DNA from: Hyphomicrobiales bacterium
GTDB taxonomy: Bacteria > Pseudomonadota > Alphaproteobacteria > Rhizobiales > Rhizobiaceae
DNA: 64,000 nucleotides
Assembly (NCBI GenBank): GCA_900472925.1
Contig: UCJU01000001.1
Coordinates: 124,001 to 188,000 of the forward strand
Direction: 5' to 3'
Of the stretch, positions 19,102 through 28,593 are shown piece by piece (position 1 is the stretch's first letter; each line of letters begins with the position of its first letter). The notes under the pieces are model-generated. The model worked only from the letters and a program-made list of their open reading frames with translations. It did no database searches and had not been told where the DNA came from. Position numbers and translations under genes: made by a program.

Positions 19102-19737
19102 CTACATCACATCTTCCGGCGGTCTGCCAGGGCGGGCGTGATAGCGTGGGAATGTCCAGCCGAAGATCAGCGCTCCGCTTCTGATCGCAAAGGCGGTGAG
19201 AACGCCAGCAGCCGATGCGACAAGAATAGGCAGGCCGAGCGCATGGACTGCGGTGAACACGCAAGCACCTGCCAGCGCGCAGCTGATATAGACTTCCGGC
19301 CTCAGCAGGACGGATGGTTCGCCCGCGAGAATATCGCGGAGCACACCTCCAAAGGTTGCCGTCATTGTTCCAGTAACGATGGCGACGGTCGGCGATCCGC
19401 TGACGGCGAGGCCTTTGGCAGCACCCATGACACAGTAGGCGGATAGCCCGATGGCATCGAGCCAGATCAAAAGCCGATAACGGGATTCCAGCAGGTGAGC
19501 GGTAAGATAGACAAGGGCTGCAATAACCACGCAGACAAGAATATAGGTGGGGTTGACGACCCAGAAAACCGGCGAGCGTCCCAAGACGAGATCGCGAAGA
19601 GTGCCGCCACCAATGCCCGTGACGGCCGCGAAAAACAGAAAACCAATCAAATCCAATTGCTTGCGTGAAGCGGCAAGAGCACCGGTGGCGGCAAAAACGG
19701 CAACGCCCGCATAGTCGAGAAAGGCCAAAAGGGTCAT
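19102..19737 (-). CDS. Trimeric intracellular cation channel (TRIC)/UPF0126 family membrane protein
   Basis: About 211 residues with seven hydrophobic segments and the duplicated glycine-rich signature of the family (GIGGGTLRDLVLGRSPVFW near residue 38 and ATFGGVLRDILAGEPSVLL near 122). Bacterial homologues form potassium-permeable trimeric channels, though physiological roles are unclear. I use ATG 19737 because the longer frame would add a non-hydrophobic head and run antisense into the next gene. Confidence 0.9.
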   Translation of the reverse strand: MTLLAFLDYAGVAVFAATGALAASRKQLDLIGFLFFAAVTGIGGGTLRDLVLGRSPVFWVVNPTYILVCVVIAALVYLTAHLLESRYRLLIWLDAIGLSAYCVMGAAKGLAVSGSPTVAIVTGTMTATFGGVLRDILAGEPSVLLRPEVYISCALAGACVFTAVHALGLPILVASAAGVLTAFAIRSGALIFGWTFPRYHARPGRPPEDVM

Positions 19738-19870
19738 GCGCAGGCGCTCCTCGAATGTGTGTGCGGTCAGTGTCACGCAAGGACCACCCGATATGATCCA
19801 TCGCCGGATCAAAGCTGACATGCCCGATGCTGTCGCATCCATAGCCGAAACAGACCTAAAGGAAAATGCC

Positions 19871-20344
19871 GTGAGACGCCTTCTCTTCGTAACGCTCCAA
19901 GCGCTGGTCTTTTTGGCCGTGCCGATGTTGGCGCAGGCCCAGCAGGAACTGGTCAGCGACCCTGAGATTTACGAAAAAGACCATTTTCGCAAGGAATGCA
20001 AAGTCGCCGAGTTCGGCGATGGCTTCGTCACGCGGCTCGATATCAACAATGATGGGCTCGTGGATGCCGTGACCAATCGTGGTGAACTGACCTGCGATGG
20101 AGAAAAGGCGCGCAGCTGCAATGACGATGGCTGCCCTTACAATTTTTATGTGCAGGTCAAGGAAGGCGGTTATCTGATGATCGCCACTGCGACGATCTAC
20201 AGCTACGATTTCGTCCAGCGCTTCGGAAACATGGTTTTCGAGTTCAAGATGCATCCGCGCTTTTGCGATCGCACTGACAGCGAGCCCTGCGTGATGACGG
20301 TGCGTGTCCGCGGTACGAAATTCGTGACGATCTCGAGCAAATAG
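19871..20344 (+). CDS. Secreted cysteine-rich protein with calcium-loop-like motif, function unknown
   Basis: From the GTG at 19871 (AAAGGA 8 bases upstream) the 157-residue protein begins with a signal peptide (RRLLFVTLQALVFLAVP, cleavage after AQA near residue 23). The mature part contains six cysteines, in the contexts ECKV, LTCDG, RSCND, DGCPY, RFCDR and PCVM, compatible with periplasmic disulfides, and the segment DINNDGLVDAV, which fits a DxNxDG calcium-binding loop. I do not recognise a named family. It is divergent from the TRIC-like gene and convergent with the DUF1275 gene, with which its stop is flush. A longer start at 19736 is possible but would place the signal peptide internally. 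Confidence 0.75.
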   Translation: MRRLLFVTLQALVFLAVPMLAQAQQELVSDPEIYEKDHFRKECKVAEFGDGFVTRLDINNDGLVDAVTNRGELTCDGEKARSCNDDGCPYNFYVQVKEGGYLMIATATIYSYDFVQRFGNMVFEFKMHPRFCDRTDSEPCVMTVRVRGTKFVTISSK

Positions 20345-21061
20345 TCATCGGCGCGATTTCACTCTGCTGATAGCAACGTCTTGATTGTATCGCCTCCTGA
20401 GAGAATAGGGCATGAAAACGCTGGCAAGGGCGATGACGAAGACCAAGAGGCTGACGGTGAAAAGAGCAATCGTTGAATAGACGGTTGCCAGCACAGCGCC
20501 GGACATAGCCCCGGCAATCATACCGAGCCAAGGCACCAGCTGGATTGTCCAATCCAGTTTCCGGTCCCCCAAAATAAAGCGCCCAATGCCGCGCCCGAAA
20601 CGGGATAGCGCACCTGTGACATAGGTCAAACCGATGGGCAGTCCCTCGACATGTTCAACAGCTGCATTGATCACGCCCATGGCAAAGACCACCAGATAGA
20701 ATGAGCCGGTCTCCAAGCCCCTCATCTGCAACAACGCGGCAAATGCAAGTGTAAGGCCTACCGCGCAAAGAACCATGAAAACCCGTCTGTTGGACGTGTG
20801 TGCAATGACGATGCCGCTGGCATTGCCTGCCACAAAGGTCACGATCGCCAGCAACAGCGTAGCTGCGTGGACGTAATCTCCGGCCTCCAGCGATAATGCC
20901 GCGCGAGTGGTGTTTCCCGTCATGAAAGATACGAAATCTCCCGACATTGACAGGCCGATAGCATCCGTCATTCCAGCGACGAAAGAGAGTGCGGCGACCA
21001 GTGCGACGCCGGTGGCCGTCCGTCGTGCACGAATGATCTTTCTGCGTCTTTGTCTGGTCAT
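20345..21061 (-). CDS. DUF1275 (YoaK) family membrane protein
   Basis: The 238-residue polytopic protein has about six hydrophobic segments and the family pattern SFVAGMTDAIGL...SGDFVSFMTGNTTR near residues 25-50 and GLPIGLTYVTGALSRFGRGIG near 140. Function is unknown for the family; transport of small molecules has been suggested. It is divergent from a HutC-like regulator with a perfect palindrome between them, so it could be a regulatory target. The N-terminus is strongly basic (RQRRRKIIRARR). Confidence 0.88.
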   Translation of the reverse strand: MTRQRRRKIIRARRTATGVALVAALSFVAGMTDAIGLSMSGDFVSFMTGNTTRAALSLEAGDYVHAATLLLAIVTFVAGNASGIVIAHTSNRRVFMVLCAVGLTLAFAALLQMRGLETGSFYLVVFAMGVINAAVEHVEGLPIGLTYVTGALSRFGRGIGRFILGDRKLDWTIQLVPWLGMIAGAMSGAVLATVYSTIALFTVSLLVFVIALASVFMPYSLRRRYNQDVAISRVKSRR

Positions 21062-21143
21062 GAGTGTCTCGAAATGGCGTTTTGAGGCATCATATCCTTA
21101 TGCTGGAAACAATATTTTAATTGCGTGCAAATCCCCCCTTAAT

Positions 21144-21161
21144 CTTAGCCATATGGCTAAG
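21144..21161. promoter_or_regulatory. Perfect 18-bp palindrome, candidate GntR operator
   Basis: CTTAGCCATATGGCTAAG is perfectly symmetric and lies in the 150-base gap between divergent DUF1275 and HutC-like genes, 50-68 bases before the regulator start. Its position and symmetry fit an operator for the adjacent UTRA-domain repressor; binding is inferred. Confidence 0.55.
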
Positions 21162-21210
21162 CACCATGCGGGGTGATATCACGCCCATGATAAATGGGAC
21201 GAAGATGCAT

Positions 21211-21936
21211 ATGGCTGAAACCCAAAGGGTCCAGGAAAGATCGCTGCACGAGCGCATCATGGGTGATGTCGAGGGCAGGATATTGTCCGGCAAATGGCCC
21301 CCCGGTCATCGCATTCCGTTTGAGCATGAACTGACACTGGAATATGGCTGTTCACGCATGACCGTGAACAAGGCCTTGGGGGAACTGGTCAAAAAGGGTC
21401 TGATCGAGCGCCGCCGCCGCTCGGGCAGCTTTGTCACGCAACCGCACGGTCAGTCCGCTGTCCTCGAAATTCATGATATTCAGCGCGAGGTAGAGGCGCT
21501 CGGCCTCCTTTATGATTACAGGCTGGATCATCGCGAACTGAGAAAAGCCACTGCCGAAGATCGGGCGAAGCTCGAAATTGCAGCCAATGCTCAGGTCCTG
21601 GCAATTACGTGCCGCCATTTCACCAGCGATGTTCCCTTCTGCCTGGAAGAGCGTGTGATCAATGTTTCGTCCGTGCCGGACGCACGGGATGCAGACTTTT
21701 TCAAAGTCGGTCCGGGGTCGTGGTTGTTGCAGATGGTGCCATGGAGCGCTGCCGAACACCGCATTCGCGCGGTGTCAGCGGACCGCCGCGTGGCCGAAGC
21801 TCTCGCCATTCCCAATGGAACAGCCTGTCTGGTCATCGAACGGCGGACCTGGAACGGTCAGACTTATATCACCCAGGTCAAAGTCACCTACCCCGGTGAT
21901 CGTCATGAGCTGGTGGCGCAGTTCCTGCCATCATAG
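21211..21936 (+). CDS. hutC: GntR/UTRA transcriptional regulator, HutC-like
   Basis: About 241 residues with an N-terminal winged helix (residues about 10-75, RIPFEHELTLEYGCSRMTVN) and a C-terminal UTRA ligand-binding domain. The segment PWSAAEHRIRAV is characteristic of HutC, the histidine-utilisation repressor that responds to urocanate. However no hut catabolic gene is in this window, so the target could be the divergent DUF1275 gene or a distant hut operon. Start choice: ATG 21211 or 21205 both fit the GGGA upstream; the longer frame from 21121 would include the palindrome and is rejected. Confidence 0.75.
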   Translation: MAETQRVQERSLHERIMGDVEGRILSGKWPPGHRIPFEHELTLEYGCSRMTVNKALGELVKKGLIERRRRSGSFVTQPHGQSAVLEIHDIQREVEALGLLYDYRLDHRELRKATAEDRAKLEIAANAQVLAITCRHFTSDVPFCLEERVINVSSVPDARDADFFKVGPGSWLLQMVPWSAAEHRIRAVSADRRVAEALAIPNGTACLVIERRTWNGQTYITQVKVTYPGDRHELVAQFLPS

Positions 21937-22130
21937 CGCGTTCTCCTTCTTGCCGCATGCCCTTTTCATAAAAGAAGAGTTTACAGGGCATGTTTTGGTA
22001 ATGTAATAGTTGTCAATCTTACTCAACTTTGTTAGCGGACTGCGCATCAAGCTGCGGCCGCAAATTTTGTGAGGGCAGGCACCAGCTGCAAAAGATTGGC
22101 GCATTGTTACGGAACTCCGGGATTATCAAG

Positions 22131-23210
<1,080 letters not shown>

Positions 23211-23212
23211 TC

Positions 23213-23716
23213 ATGGCGGGCGGTATTCGTGACGGTGGCGGAGACGAGCTCTCCGAGAACCACGAAATCAATGTAACGCCTTTCATTGACGTCATGCTGG
23301 TTTTGCTCATCATTTTCATGGTGGCGGCACCGCTGGCGACAGTGGATGTGAATGTCGATTTGCCAGCGTCGTCGGCAAAACCCGCACAGCGTCCTGATGA
23401 ACCACTCTACCTCACCGTCAAGGATGATTTGTCGCTCAATCTGGGCAATGACGCCGTCGCACGCGAAGCGCTCGCGGCACGTCTGGACGCCCGCACCGGG
23501 GGCAATAAGGACACCCGTATCTTTCTCCGCGCTGATAAGGCTGTTGATTACGGGCACTTTATGGAAATCATGAACACGCTGCGCGATAGCGGGTATCTCA
23601 AGATCGCGCTTGTCGGTCTTGCGGGCGCTGCGGCGGCAAGCCAACCGGGCGGTGCTACCGCAACTCAGCCACCAGCCGCGCCTGCGACCCCCGCACCCAT
23701 TGGAGCGACCCCATGA
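23213..23716 (+). CDS. exbD: Biopolymer transport protein ExbD
   Basis: The 167-residue protein has one N-terminal transmembrane helix with the proton-relay aspartate in NVTPFIDVMLVLLIIFMV (Asp near residue 26) and a periplasmic domain. The C-terminus is an Ala/Pro/Thr-rich tail of about 30 residues beyond the usual end. It starts 2 bases after exbB and overlaps tonB by ATGA, indicating translational coupling and likely fixed stoichiometry. Confidence 0.96.
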   Translation: MAGGIRDGGGDELSENHEINVTPFIDVMLVLLIIFMVAAPLATVDVNVDLPASSAKPAQRPDEPLYLTVKDDLSLNLGNDAVAREALAARLDARTGGNKDTRIFLRADKAVDYGHFMEIMNTLRDSGYLKIALVGLAGAAAASQPGGATATQPPAAPATPAPIGATP

Positions 23717-24633
23717 GTGGAACCTCTTTTCCCCGCACCGGGCGCTCCCGGTTGGGAGAATTGGCGATCTGGACGACAGCAGCCGTGCTGACGGTGTCCG
23801 TGCATGCGGGCGCCGCTTACTATCTGATGCAGGAACAGCCGGAACCCGTTACCGATGGTGGACCGCCCGCGGCAATCATGATCGAGCTTGCAGCTCTTCC
23901 TGAAGCGGTCAATACCGAGGAGACGGTGGAGGCCAATGACGTTGAAGATGTCCAGGAAGTAAAAAGCGTCGTCCCTGACAAGGTGGAAGAGGTGCCGCCG
24001 CCGGAAGAGCCGCCGCCGCCGCAGCCACAACCGGAACCCGTGGTCCAAGACACATCACCGGAGCCAGAACCACCCCAGGAAGTGACCAAGCCTCTGCCTG
24101 AACCGTTGCCCGAGCCCGTGGAAGAGGTCGATCCCGTTCAGGAGCAGCAGATGGCTGCGCTGGAAAATGTCGAGGTCCCGCTTCCGGTGATGCGTCCACC
24201 ACCTGCTCCTGTTGAGAAAAAGGTGGAGAAGGACGAGCCCGCCAAGAAGAAGGTCGAACGCAAAAAGACCGTGGCCCCTGCCGCATCTCCTGCGAAGGAT
24301 ATGGCCAAGGTGGAAACGACCCAATCGGATCGCACGGCTGCGGCAAAAAACAGCTCCGGCCTGTTCTCGTCTTCCGTCTCTCCAGCCAAATGGAATTCCA
24401 AGGTCCGTTCTGCCGTATCTCGGCGTGTGTCCCGGGCGGGCTCCAAAGGCATGTCGGTAACGGTCGCCTTCAACGTTGATGATGGTGGCTCAATCGGTAA
24501 GGTGCGCGTCATTAATTCGACGGGTGATACGGCTGTGGATCGGAAAGTAGCAAGCTCGATTGAAAATGCCTCCGTGTCGCAACCACCGCCGGGAGCCCAG
24601 ACAGCCTTCCAGGTGAGAATAGAAATTCAGTAA
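23713..24633 (+). CDS. tonB: Energy transducer TonB
   Basis: TonB links the inner-membrane ExbB/ExbD motor to outer-membrane receptors for siderophores and heme. The 306-residue protein shows an N-terminal anchor (AIWTTAAVLTVSVHAGAAYYL), a long periplasm-spanning Pro/Glu- then Lys/Pro-rich region (residues about 85-205) and a C-terminal TonB domain (VAFNVDDGGSIGKVRVINSTG, ending VRIEIQ). No receptor gene is adjacent. Iron control would be expected, given RirA and Irr 26 kb away, but I do not see a clear Irr box upstream of exbB. Confidence 0.94.
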   Translation: MSGTSFPRTGRSRLGELAIWTTAAVLTVSVHAGAAYYLMQEQPEPVTDGGPPAAIMIELAALPEAVNTEETVEANDVEDVQEVKSVVPDKVEEVPPPEEPPPPQPQPEPVVQDTSPEPEPPQEVTKPLPEPLPEPVEEVDPVQEQQMAALENVEVPLPVMRPPPAPVEKKVEKDEPAKKKVERKKTVAPAASPAKDMAKVETTQSDRTAAAKNSSGLFSSSVSPAKWNSKVRSAVSRRVSRAGSKGMSVTVAFNVDDGGSIGKVRVINSTGDTAVDRKVASSIENASVSQPPPGAQTAFQVRIEIQ

Positions 24634-24741
24634 GAGCGATTTGATTTATCGCCCTTTGTGCCGTCTCTCCGAAGTCATTGGACTTTCTGCTTATGCCGAA
24701 ATGAGGTAGGCCTGCTGTCTCAACGGGAAGCAGTCACAGTC

Positions 24742-25731
24742 ATGAAATTCAGCATTGAACAGGCGGAAGATCTCGTTTCTTCCATTTTCGAGAAACATGG
24801 TGTCGCGCCAGAAAACGCGAAGTCGGTTGCGCGCGCCATTGTCGCTGCCGAAGCGGCAGGTCAAGGTGGCCATGGTCTCCGACGTGTTCCTGCTTATGTC
24901 AGCCAGTTGCGCGTGGGCAAAGTCGATGGAAAGGTGCGCCCGGTTGCGACGCGGCTTCGTCCGTCCGTTCTTTCCATCGATGCAGGTCACGGATATGCTT
25001 ACCCGGCTATTGACCTCATGGTAGAGCAGCTCCCCGCTATTGCCCGGGAACAGGGCATCGCTCTTGGCGTGATAGGGCGGTCGCACCATGCGGGCGTGAT
25101 GGCGCTGACGGTGGAGCGTTTTGCAGAGCTGGGTCTTGTGGCAATCATGGTTGCCAACGCGCCCGCGTCAATGGCGCCATGGGGTGGCATCAAGCCGCTA
25201 TATGGCACCAACCCGATCGCTTTTGCAGCGCCGATTGATGGTGCCGATCCCTTGGTGATCGATCTTGCACTGTCCAAGGTCGCGCGCGGCAAGATCATGG
25301 CGGCGCGCCAGAAGGGGGAAGCCATTCCAGAGGGATGGGCACTGGATGCCAGTGGTAGCCCGACGACTGACCCGAATGAAGCAATTAACGGTACGATGGT
25401 ACCGGCGGGTGACGCCAAGGGTGCTGCGCTTGCGCTGATGGTCGAAGTGATGGCAGCGGGGCTGACTGGCGGTAATTTCGGTTTTCAGGCATCCTCCCTG
25501 CTGGATGATACCGGAACTGCTCCGTCTCTTGGCCACACCATCATCGTCATTGATCCCGCAATCGCCGGAGAGCAGATTCTCGCCAAGCGTCTTTCCCTTA
25601 TGGCGTCCGAAATCGAGGGGCAGAAACACGCGCGTCTGCCGGGACGCCGAAGCCAGGGTCTCCGTCGTCAATCTCTGGAGAACGGCATCACCATCGAAGA
25701 CGATATATTAGCGCAGATCAAAGCGTTGTAA
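24742..25731 (+). CDS. Ldh2-type malate/L-lactate dehydrogenase family oxidoreductase
   Basis: NAD(P)-dependent family including malate, ureidoglycolate and 2,3-diketogulonate reductases. The 329-residue protein has the family hallmarks: GQGGHGLRRVPAYV near residue 38 with the conserved His, GVIGRSHHAGVMALTVERFAE near 115, and APWGGIKPLYGTNPIAFAAP near 145. The start is MKFSIEQ at 24742. The C-terminal proton-transfer region retains MVEVMAAGLTGG. Substrate cannot be assigned: no pathway genes flank it. It ends flush against convergent phnN. Confidence 0.88.
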   Translation: MKFSIEQAEDLVSSIFEKHGVAPENAKSVARAIVAAEAAGQGGHGLRRVPAYVSQLRVGKVDGKVRPVATRLRPSVLSIDAGHGYAYPAIDLMVEQLPAIAREQGIALGVIGRSHHAGVMALTVERFAELGLVAIMVANAPASMAPWGGIKPLYGTNPIAFAAPIDGADPLVIDLALSKVARGKIMAARQKGEAIPEGWALDASGSPTTDPNEAINGTMVPAGDAKGAALALMVEVMAAGLTGGNFGFQASSLLDDTGTAPSLGHTIIVIDPAIAGEQILAKRLSLMASEIEGQKHARLPGRRSQGLRRQSLENGITIEDDILAQIKAL

Positions 25732-26334
25732 TTAGCGGCAGCGGTCGAACTGTTCTTCCAGTAGGTCTGCAAAGGCTGCTCCGGCCGCGTCCAGCGTGCC
25801 GCTGTTGTCGATGGTTGTCACGTCGAAATCGCCGCATACGTCCAACGAGCTTCTTTGAAGTCGGCGAAGAATATCGTCCCGGCTTTCGCGTCCGCGGCTC
25901 TCTAATCGCGCTGCCAGCACATCGGGGGTGGCGATGATATTGACGACTTTCAACACCGGGAATGCCGACTTGAAATGGCCAAGAGCGGAGCGCGAGCCGT
26001 TGGCAATGACGATATCGCCATGTTTCAGCCTGTCGTGAACGGACGCCGGAATCCCATAGCTCAGACCATGCGCCTGCCATGACACGCTAAACATGCCCTG
26101 TGCAAGGCGGCGGTCAAACTCGTCCTGCGTGACCGCATCGTGGTCTTCCCCGCCCGCATCATGACTTCTGGTGATCACCCGGCGTGCAAAATGGATGTTC
26201 GGCCGCTGGCCAAGTCTGACTGCAGCAAGTTCCATAAGGGTATCCTTGCCAGCACCGCTCGGCCCCACGACGACGACCATAACGCCATGGCGCTGGGACG
26301 GCGGTGATGAGCTTGAAGAGTGCAACTCTCTCAT
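25732..26334 (-). CDS. phnN: Ribose 1,5-bisphosphate phosphokinase PhnN
   Basis: PhnN phosphorylates ribose 1,5-bisphosphate to PRPP, salvaging the ribose released by C-P lyase. The 200-residue guanylate-kinase-like protein has the P-loop GPSGAGKDT at residues 24-32 and HFARRVITR downstream. The N-terminal dozen residues are Ser-rich and dispensable-looking; a start at the internal Met19 is conceivable. It overlaps phnM by ATGA, so the two are coupled. Confidence 0.94.
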   Translation of the reverse strand: MRELHSSSSSPPSQRHGVMVVVVGPSGAGKDTLMELAAVRLGQRPNIHFARRVITRSHDAGGEDHDAVTQDEFDRRLAQGMFSVSWQAHGLSYGIPASVHDRLKHGDIVIANGSRSALGHFKSAFPVLKVVNIIATPDVLAARLESRGRESRDDILRRLQRSSLDVCGDFDVTTIDNSGTLDAAGAAFADLLEEQFDRCR

Positions 26335-27467
26335 GCAACACGCCTGCCCCGCTGCCAGACCGACCGAACGACCGGAACGCCCGCGTCTCGATGAACACGC
26401 ACCAGATCCGCGCGCAGACCGGGGGCAATGCGACCTCGATCATTCAGACCAACGGTACAGGCCGGTGTGGTCGTCACCATGGCAAGCGCCTTTGGCAGCG
26501 TCATGCCTTCGACCTGGTCTACAAGCAGGAACGGGGCGTAAAGCAGGCTGAAGGGCACGTAGTCCGATGACAAAACGTCCAGCACACCAAGTTCGGCGAG
26601 ATCACGCGCGGCGATATTACCGGAGTGGGATTTGCCGCGAACGATGTTCGGCGCGCCCATCAAAACGCTCATACCTGCATTGTGCGACGCCTGGGCAGCT
26701 TCGGCGCTTGTTGGAAATTCGGCTAATGTCACGCCATGGCCGATCGCCTCTTCGACGTGGGCAAGCGTTGCGTCATCGTGGCTCGCAACCGTAATTCCGC
26801 GCTCTGCGCAACGCGCCGAAAGATAATCGCGATGCTTGGCGGAATATTTTGCTGAGGCGGCGACACGACGGTCGATGAAAGCCTTGAAGACCTCATCGCT
26901 CAGGCCACGCTTCTTCTGATAAAAGAAGATGTATTGATCCATCGTCTGGAACTGCCGCTGACCTGGAGAATGATCCATCAGCGAAATCAGCTTCACATTC
27001 GGGTCATTTTCGAAATCCTCGAAATGCTCCAGTGCATCCGCGGCGGCAACCTCGCACCGCAGATGCAGGAGGTGGTCGGCACGCAAACGGTTTTCGTTCT
27101 GCGCCTGCTTTATGGCATCTGCCATGCCGCGCATCTCGCCCTTGGCAAAGCCACCATCCTCATCCGAGCCGAGACGGAGACAATCAAAGACCGTGGTGAT
27201 ACCTGACGATGCAATCTGCGCATCGTGGGCCTGAATAGCGGCTGTCTTATTCCAGGTGACACCGGGGCGCGGAGAGTAATGCTGCTCCAAATGATCTGTG
27301 TGCAATTCCACAAGACCCGGTATCAGATAATCTCCATCGCAATCTTCGCCCGTGTGGGACGCATTCTCGCTGATATCTGCGATCAGACCATCTCGAACGA
27401 GCACGGAGCCTTTGACAATCTCGTTCTCCAGCACGATCCGTGCGTTGGAAAAAACATGTTCGGTCAT
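26331..27467 (-). CDS. phnM: Alpha-D-ribose 1-methylphosphonate 5-triphosphate diphosphatase PhnM
   Basis: PhnM removes pyrophosphate from the C-P lyase intermediate ribose 1-methylphosphonate 5-triphosphate. The 378-residue amidohydrolase-fold protein contains the metal-binding ELHTDHLEQHYSPRPGVTW near residue 54, and later the conserved HDDATLAHVEEAIGHG near 236. It lies in a DUF1045-phnM-phnN set; phnGHIJKL, the core C-P lyase, is not in this window, so it must be elsewhere if the pathway is complete. Confidence 0.95.
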   Translation of the reverse strand: MTEHVFSNARIVLENEIVKGSVLVRDGLIADISENASHTGEDCDGDYLIPGLVELHTDHLEQHYSPRPGVTWNKTAAIQAHDAQIASSGITTVFDCLRLGSDEDGGFAKGEMRGMADAIKQAQNENRLRADHLLHLRCEVAAADALEHFEDFENDPNVKLISLMDHSPGQRQFQTMDQYIFFYQKKRGLSDEVFKAFIDRRVAASAKYSAKHRDYLSARCAERGITVASHDDATLAHVEEAIGHGVTLAEFPTSAEAAQASHNAGMSVLMGAPNIVRGKSHSGNIAARDLAELGVLDVLSSDYVPFSLLYAPFLLVDQVEGMTLPKALAMVTTTPACTVGLNDRGRIAPGLRADLVRVHRDAGVPVVRSVWQRGRRVA

Positions 27468-27503
27468 GGGTATACTGCTTTCATATCATCTCGTTCCCGT
27501 CTT

Positions 27504-28178
27504 TCAGGCTGCCGCCGGTGCGAGCGGTAGCCATGTGTGAACGGTGAAGTCTTCGCCACGTGTCTTCTCAATAAACAGCCCGAGACCAGAAATGGTCAAA
27601 GGCTTCTCTGTAAATGCTGCAAACTCGCGAGCGAGAACACTCGCCATTTTCGCTCTGTCATCTTCGATCACAGGACCTGTCAGCGTCATGTGAAAGCGAA
27701 AATCGTCCATCACATGCGGATAACCCCAAAGGGAAAGATTCTGCCGCTGGCGTTCTGTCAGGTGTTGCGGCCTGCGCCGAGCGATATCGCTCTCGGACAA
27801 GGGTGCTCGAAACGGCTCGAAATAATCAACGACATCGGCGGCGAAATCCTGAAGGGGCTGGTAAATATCGCTGGGTACGATCGCGAAGAAAGGGCCAAGC
27901 GCCCCCACGACGACCTTCGGAAGATCGAAGGCATGGCGGGTCGCTGCAAATGCATGAAAGGCTGTCAGAAGATCGGCTTCGCTGTGTGCTTCAGACAGTT
28001 CGAAAGGCGCCTTCAGCGTAGCATGAAATCCGTATCGACGCGGCTCGGCAGTCACATCGGCAAAGGCCTCATGATCCCCATAACGTTTGCCGGAAAACGC
28101 GTTGCGCCCCAACCATCTCGATGCTTTATCTGTCAGAGCATCGGTTTCGGATGGCGTGAAATAAATCGCATAGCGCAC
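27504..28178 (-). CDS. DUF1045 phosphonate-operon protein, 2H phosphoesterase-like
   Basis: The 224-residue protein matches the phn-operon-associated DUF1045 family. Two HxT motifs, FHATLKAPFE at residues 51-60 and RFHMTLTGPV near 155, are the hallmark of the 2H phosphodiesterase superfamily, which often opens cyclic phosphates. A role handling the cyclic ribose phosphate product of C-P lyase, analogous to PhnP, is a reasonable inference from context. It is the first gene of the three-gene set, 36 bases before phnM. Confidence 0.88.
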   Translation of the reverse strand: MRYAIYFTPSETDALTDKASRWLGRNAFSGKRYGDHEAFADVTAEPRRYGFHATLKAPFELSEAHSEADLLTAFHAFAATRHAFDLPKVVVGALGPFFAIVPSDIYQPLQDFAADVVDYFEPFRAPLSESDIARRRPQHLTERQRQNLSLWGYPHVMDDFRFHMTLTGPVIEDDRAKMASVLAREFAAFTEKPLTISGLGLFIEKTRGEDFTVHTWLPLAPAAA

Positions 28179-28429
28179 GTCGTGTTACTTTCCAAAATCA
28201 GACAGTCGTCACGCAATTGAGCTGAATCGGCCCGGGCGTTCAAGGTCGCAAACGCGACTTAGGCTTTTCCCATGACGGAATGATGATAGGCCACGAAAAA
28301 CCGTTCTCGGAACGCATTTTTTACCTCCGGCCGATTAGAGTAATTTGCGGCCAATCGGCGAAGATGAAACTTCTTCAAGCATCGCGCGTTATTATTGCAA
28401 GTTTCAAAGGATGCCAGGAGTAAAATCTT

Positions 28430-28525
28430 ATGGAAATCGGAATATTGATCGCGCTGTTCTTCACCGTTTTCGCGGCTTCAAGCATATTCTGCGCCTACTG
28501 GTTCGGTGAGCATGAGAATTTCTGA
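28430..28525 (+). CDS. 31-residue single-span membrane peptide
   Basis: A short open frame encodes MEIGILIALFFTVFAASSIF followed by CAYWFGEHENF. It has AGGAG 9 bases before the ATG, one clear hydrophobic helix (residues 3-24) and a polar charged C-terminus, and is directly followed by a strong terminator on the same strand. These are the properties of expressed small membrane proteins such as CydX-like or transporter-associated peptides, but no partner gene is adjacent (divergent phosphonate genes, convergent gpmA). No family recognised. Confidence 0.6.
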   Translation: MEIGILIALFFTVFAASSIFCAYWFGEHENF

Positions 28526-28553
28526 GCGATTACAGGAACCAGAGTCTTTTACG

Positions 28554-28585
28554 AAAAGCGACGCAGATAGCCTGCGTCGCTTTTT
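28554..28585. terminator. Bidirectional intrinsic terminator
   Basis: Thirteen-base stem AAAAGCGACGCAG / CTGCGTCGCTTTT with a 5-base loop and T runs on both strands. It ends the small-peptide transcript on the plus strand and gpmA on the minus strand. Confidence 0.92.
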
Positions 28586-28593
28586 CTTTGGCG

